Of a DNA stretch of 64,000 nt, positions 59,299 to 64,000 are shown in pieces (the stretch's first letter is position 1; each line of letters starts with the position of its first letter). The position numbers were made by a program, and so were the translations under genes. Where the stretch lies: the NCBI RefSeq assembly GCF_030463565.1, contig NC_134652.1:15539397-15603396 (forward strand), in the 5' to 3' direction. The notes beneath the pieces were generated by a model. The model was not told the origin of the DNA, did no database searches, and saw only the letters and a program-made list of their open reading frames with translations. The DNA comes from Pelecanus crispus. Lineage: Eukaryota > Chordata > Aves > Pelecaniformes > Pelecanidae.

Positions 59299-59452
59299 CT
59301 TTCCCAGAGAGCCGCCGTGGCTGGGTCCCAATGCAAATGCTCCTGCTGTCTTCATCATCCTCCGGGGGCCGGCTGAGATCATCCCAGGCACATTTGGCAC
59401 TCACTCCACTCAGGTTTGAGCCATCTGTCTCAATCCCTTTGTCAACTCTCTC
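59299..59452 (-). CDS. SUFU: SUFU exon 7 (residues 253-304)
   Basis: This 154-nt exon starts after TTTTCAAGCAG and ends G|GTAAGAGG. It encodes ERVDKGIETDGSNLSG and on to RRLSGK, 51 codons plus one base of the Asp304 codon. It carries the end of the N-terminal domain and the linker to the C-terminal domain. Lys257, reported as a ubiquitination site in mammals, is the fifth residue. The acidic run EDDED and the RRLSGK end read the same as the human protein as I remember it. The frame running beyond the donor is intron. Confidence 0.96.
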
Positions 59453-62400
59453 CTGCTTGAAAAGATCCAAAACCCCAAGACTTTTTTGGGTGTGGCTTGA
59501 ACCTGAGCTGGAACCCACCCTGGCTCAACCCAACCTTCAGCAAGTCCTGTATATCCCCCGCTTCATGGCCAGTTCCCACTCTCCGGCCCCCATGCTTTGA
59601 TGTATCAGCTAAGGGTGACTGCCCATTGAGACAAATCAGGGAGCTGGTCTGAACTGGAACAAACCTTTTCCATAGCAGGTTGGTTTGAACTCCTACCCCT
59701 TCCCCACTGCTTTACCAGGCAGCCCCGGTAGGCACAAAGAAGGAAAAGATGGAGGAGGAAATCAGCAGCCCAGGGCATGTAGAATTGCTTCTTTCAGTGC
59801 TAGCTCCATTTTACAGCAACTCAAAGTATTTATGACATGACAGTGTACACACCTGTATGAAGCACAGCTTGGCAGTCTACCTATTACATGTCAATGATGA
59901 TAAATCCCTGAATAACTAAAGTTAAGATCCCTTTCCAAACTTACCAAGGAGTTCCATAACAATACCAGCTCATGAAGAGACTCATCATTCACAACAGCTC
60001 ATAATTTTGAAACTGCCTGGACAACCACTGTTTTTCAGTGTGCTGGGGTGTTCAGTAAAGGACAAACGTGCAAGGAGACACAGGTCTGTGTGCACTGTCA
60101 AAGCTTTTGCAAAATACACAAACTCCCTCCCTTGCAAGTTGGACTTTCCAAGCACGTAACCACCGTTTGGGTCTAGGAAGATGGTGCACACCAACCACAA
60201 GCAGCTGGATACTCTCAGACTCCATGCATTTTCTGAAGGACATGTGCATCTGTTGCCAGCAAGACTGCTCTAAGCTACAGCCAAAACTTCTACAGGACAC
60301 TTACCTGCTAGGGGAACTGGCATTAGTCTGAATTTCCACCTCTGTCCCACAAGGGGGTAATGTTGAGCTGAACAAACTCAGGGCTGAGATACACCGAGGA
60401 AGGGCTGCTCTTACTGGTCACCTCTCCCCTGGCATGGAAACAACCGGGCTGTTTTCCCCTCTTCTGAAGGGGAAGAAGGGGTGTCACTTCTGGTGCCGCT
60501 CAGTGGCACTAGCAAGATCTCCATCTCACTGCTTACATTTGCGTCACCTCAGAATAGGCGATAAGTCCCACCACTTGTGGGACAGAAACTTTGACGTTTT
60601 GAGGAAAGAGAACCGTTACGCACAACAGCAGCAGATCTCTCCACTCATTATTACTACCCTCCAGTTTGACCTTGCCACTGGAGTCAAGAAACCATGGCAG
60701 CATCCAGTGCTTGGCAAAATCTGTTCCCTAAGAAGCAATTTCCAGACTAAAACCCATGAGAACTTATGAGTTCCTCCCCTTGCCCAGCTGCACATGCTGC
60801 GCTCTGGAAAGAGCATTGCCTGTTCTTGTGACCATTCGAAAGGGGATTTGAGCAGCTCAAAGATAAGCACAAGCACTCAGGGTGTGGTTGCACAGCAGTT
60901 TAAGCTGATGTAATTTGCAGTGGCTGCAGTCCCACCCTCCTCCATGTGCTCCTACCCCTTCACTTGAGCCAACTCTTTTTTTTTTTTCAGCTGGATCACC
61001 TCCCTAAGCTGGCTCTTTGGCCCAAGAGCAGGGGCAGAACCCTGTGGCTGGGGGCAGGACCAGAGCAGTCCCGACTTAGATTTAAGCATTCAAGAGACTG
61101 CCTTCCTTCTGCCTCTCTCCCTAAAAGAATATTCCTTGTTGGGATCTTCTTCCGGCATCAGGGGAAACTGGCTTCTATGAAAACGTAATGGGAAAATCTG
61201 AGAAATAAATCTGCTGGGACTTTCTTTTGTTATATCCTAAACATAAAATTAGTTGTTTCACCCAGAAATAGAAGTTGTGGAAAAAGAAATAAACACACAT
61301 CCGATCCTACATATGCAAATGATGCTCTAAGTGAGATTTAGCACGTGGCTCCTTCAGGAGCCCTCCATGGCATTCTGTGAGGACGCAAATCAGCTGGCAT
61401 GGGGAGGTTTAACTTGCCAGCACAGTTATTTTTCATTCCAGTGATCGGGGAAGCATGGGAGAACCACCAAACTTGCCCTTGAGCAGGGAGCAGAAGAGCC
61501 CAGAGGGCCCTGAGGACTCCATCGGGCAGAGGCTCTGATGGGACGTGCTTCTCCACCCCTGCAACCAGGGCCCCTGCTCACAGACACAGTCGGGGCCTCT
61601 GGACAGTGTGCAGAGCCTTGGGGAGGGGGAAACAGAGTCGTCATCTGCATCTCAGCTGGTTTACAGAGCGCTTCCTCAGGGGAAGAAGTGCTGCTCTGTT
61701 GGCATCCCTTGGAGATCAAGGAGGGCTGATGGAAATGAGCTGGCCTAAGGCAGCCTAATTTACATGCCTGTTTTATAATGTTTGCAAGTATTGATGTTGA
61801 AGGGGGAAAAAACAAAAAACCCTAACCAGCGCAGACTCTCAGCTGGGGCAATGCACAGCTTTAGCCCATCTTTAGTCAGTAACGATGTGCCTGGGCTGAG
61901 GGGCTGTTCTTCCTCCCTTGAAAGGGCAGCCTGAGCAGGAGGTTGGAGGAGCCCAGGGCAAAGGAGGTTCAGCTTTTTCCTTCCTCAAAGAAAGGATGTT
62001 TCTGTCCCATTTTCCTCTCAGCATGTGGGAGGGATGCTCTGAGGCTCTTATAAGTCATTGATCCCTTTCTAAACGAGCCAGAGCACTGCAGCGTGACCCG
62101 CAGAGCGGCAACCACAACTCAGGAAATTCAAATCAGCTTTATTCTCTTCTGAGATATCTGCTAAAACAGAAGCAAAACACTGAGAATCAGCGCAGAGCTG
62201 GGTACTGACAGGGATTGTTTGACAGTGCTGCCAGGGAAATCTGAATGGCCTACAGGGAAGCCTGGCTGAACAGAAAACAGCCAGCGTTGCCACAGCGTTA
62301 ATTGCCGACATCCTGGGATGACATCTTAGTTGGGATCCATTCTCGGCAACTTCGAACAGAAAGTACAGCTGCTGCTGCCAGGGCTGGGTTTAGGCCTCAA

Positions 62401-64000
62401 CCAATTCCCACAAGAGACAATGCAGCCTCAAAACAAGCGCTGCCCGCTTCCCAGGCAGGCAACGTGCTTGCCTGCTCCCGGGAAAGTTGTCTGTTTTCTC
62501 TGCCTGCTTCCTCCCTCCCCTCCACCTATCTTCTGCTGCTGCCTTTCAGCTCTCACACACCCTCTACCACCGCCAAGAAAATGCCAAGCTAATGACACTT
62601 TATCCTTTCCCCACTAATTAGAGCAGGAGACACACGATGTGGCTGAACCCAGCCCGGCACAGCCTTGCTCCCCGTGCTCAGCAAAGGCTCTTTGCGGGAC
62701 TCAGCACCGCAGCAGCAGGTTTTGCCCTGTGAATCCTCAGGGGCTGCGGCAGCAGAGCAGGAAGAAGGTACAGACACACCTGTGCATACGCAGTACTGCA
62801 AGGGCAAGAGAGAACAGAAACAGGAATGTCTTCAATGTGAGGAAGTCCGGAAAGACCACAGACATAGCAGCTTTCAGTGGTAGGACACACTGGTGAGGCA
62901 GAGGTACTCTTTATTTGCCTTAACTTGCCTTGGCTGACTCAGATTCCAGTAAGCTGAGCTACTTCTCATTTACAGTAAATTGAAGAAAACCCTGTTATCA
63001 TTAGGAATCACCAGTGTGCAGAGAACAGACAAACACCCTTCAGGAGGGGAGAGGGCAAAATTTTGAAGAGCCTAAAAACTTTACAGGACTTACAGTTGTA
63101 TTAGCTCCCACACTGTGTGACATTTGTGGAACATTTTTTTGTGTGTGTGTCTCAGACTGGGGTTATTTTAGATGAACAAATCCTTAAAAACAGTAAAAGT
63201 AGAATTTGGTTTTGTTCTTAAGCTTTCAAAATAAAAGATGCTGTGAGGCAACTGAGGGTAATCAGATGCAGACATGCAGACCATACGCAAATGCAATAGC
63301 TTGTACAAAACGTGCAAATATGCACGTGTCCTACCAGGCTAAGCCATAAGTTCTCTGTTAAAGGCAAATACTCAGTGATTCACTGAAACAAGGTCAGCAC
63401 CATACTGGATTTGCCTGGGACCCACGTACTCCAGTACCATAACTCTGCTGAAGGGATGCAGAACTGTCTCCCAAATGCACAGATCAGCAGTAGCCCATGG
63501 GATGGTAACCCCTCCATAGAGGTCCTATTCTGATCTTTAAAATTCAGAAATTAACTTGAACTCTGAAGAAGAAGGTTTAATATATCTTCCTGCATGGATT
63601 ATAACTGCATGAGATACTTTTGGCTTCCCATTATTTCTCAGACCACACTAACTACTTGGCCTCAAGTGACATCCTACAGGAATGAGCTACACTAAACTCA
63701 CAATATTACTTAGTTGGTTTTGAGTTTTCTGCATGTGATATCTCCTTATGCTTGCATATAAAACAAAGGAGGAATTTCCTGATCTATCATCTCAAAATTG
63801 TACTGTTCTATGTTCTTTTATCTTCTTCTATTTTCCTCCTTTCTAAAACATGCAGTCCAAATCTTACCAATTTGTCTCATATATGAGATTCTGTTTTCCC
63901 AGTCTCCCTTCTCTAAATTTCTTCCTAGAGTTGCCATCCACCTGGGGCTGGACATGCACACGCCTGAGTCACCTCTGAGAGGGCAAAGGGGAGTCTCTAA
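59453..64000 (-). other. SUFU: SUFU intron 6 (partial)
   Basis: No frame resembling the preceding SUFU exon, which should end just before ERVDKG, is visible up to the right edge. I therefore take 59453-64000 as the 3' part of intron 6. It contains a T-run near 60977 and a short GT repeat at 63141-63150, and otherwise nothing I recognise. Confidence 0.8.
63141..63150 (+). repeat. Short (GT)5 repeat after T-run
   Basis: T7 followed by five GT units in SUFU intron 6. Confidence 0.9.

Larger units (their letters stand above)
28894..59452 (-). other. SUFU: SUFU gene, 3' half (exons 7-12 with introns)
   Basis: Six exons on the minus strand join without frame error: 59299-59452, 57654-57765, 46710-46844, 45395-45533, 32120-32188 and 28894-28983. 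They total 699 nt, which is 232 codons plus stop, matching residues 253-484 of the known 484-residue SUFU. All introns are GT-AG. SUFU binds GLI1-3, holds them in the cytoplasm, promotes GLI repressor formation and limits their activity in the nucleus. Phosphosites Ser342 and Ser346, Ser352, and lysines 257, 321 and 457, reported as regulatory in mammalian SUFU, are all present by position. Exons 1-6 are not in the window. Introns 10 (13.2 kb) and 8 (10.8 kb) are the largest. Confidence 0.97.

Noticed and set aside
59500-64000. Search for SUFU exon 6 at the right end
   Set aside because: No minus-strand frame resembling the preceding SUFU segment was seen; the exon is taken to lie beyond the window.

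Overview
The window is vertebrate nuclear DNA, not microbial. It shows GT-AG introns, a CpG island, long introns and old interspersed repeats. Two genes are recognisable, both on the minus strand: exon 1 of TRIM8 (8199-8768) and the last six coding exons of SUFU (28894-59452). The SUFU exons are 154, 112, 135, 139, 69 and 90 nt long. They join in one frame into 232 residues plus a stop, which is the C-terminal half of the 484-residue protein (residues 253-484). The order SUFU then TRIM8, same strand and head to tail, is the arrangement known from human 10q24.32. Low repeat content, weathered CR1-like and MIR-like relics, no young SINEs, and recurrent A-run/CCAAACC tracts suggest a sauropsid, most likely a bird; this is inference.

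Layout, left to right. 1-8198 is TRIM8 intron 1; exons 2 onward lie outside the window. 8199-8768 is TRIM8 coding exon 1 (RING, B-box 1, B-box 2). 8769-about 11060 is leader and promoter DNA inside a large CpG island, with a possible spliced 5' leader. 11060-21890 is the GC-rich interval between the genes, in which several AT-rich islands with homeodomain-type motifs stand out as enhancer candidates. About 21890-28893 is the SUFU 3' UTR and flank, with a proximal and a distal polyadenylation candidate. 28894-59452 is SUFU exons 12 to 7 with introns 11 to 7. 59453-64000 is part of SUFU intron 6; exons 1-6 lie beyond the window.

Function: SUFU is the cytoplasmic and nuclear repressor of GLI transcription factors in Hedgehog signalling. 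TRIM8 is a RING E3 ubiquitin ligase of cytokine, NF-kB and p53 signalling. They are neighbours, but nothing in the sequence shows that they act together. I found no rRNA or tRNA gene, CRISPR array, intact transposon, viral gene or third protein-coding gene. The many long open frames in the GC-rich left third are chance frames or antisense shadows. I see no undescribed biological system. The items most worth checking are the regulatory-looking AT-rich islands, the TRIM8 leader intron, a ZNF143/THAP11-type site in SUFU intron 8, and the SUFU 3' end choices.
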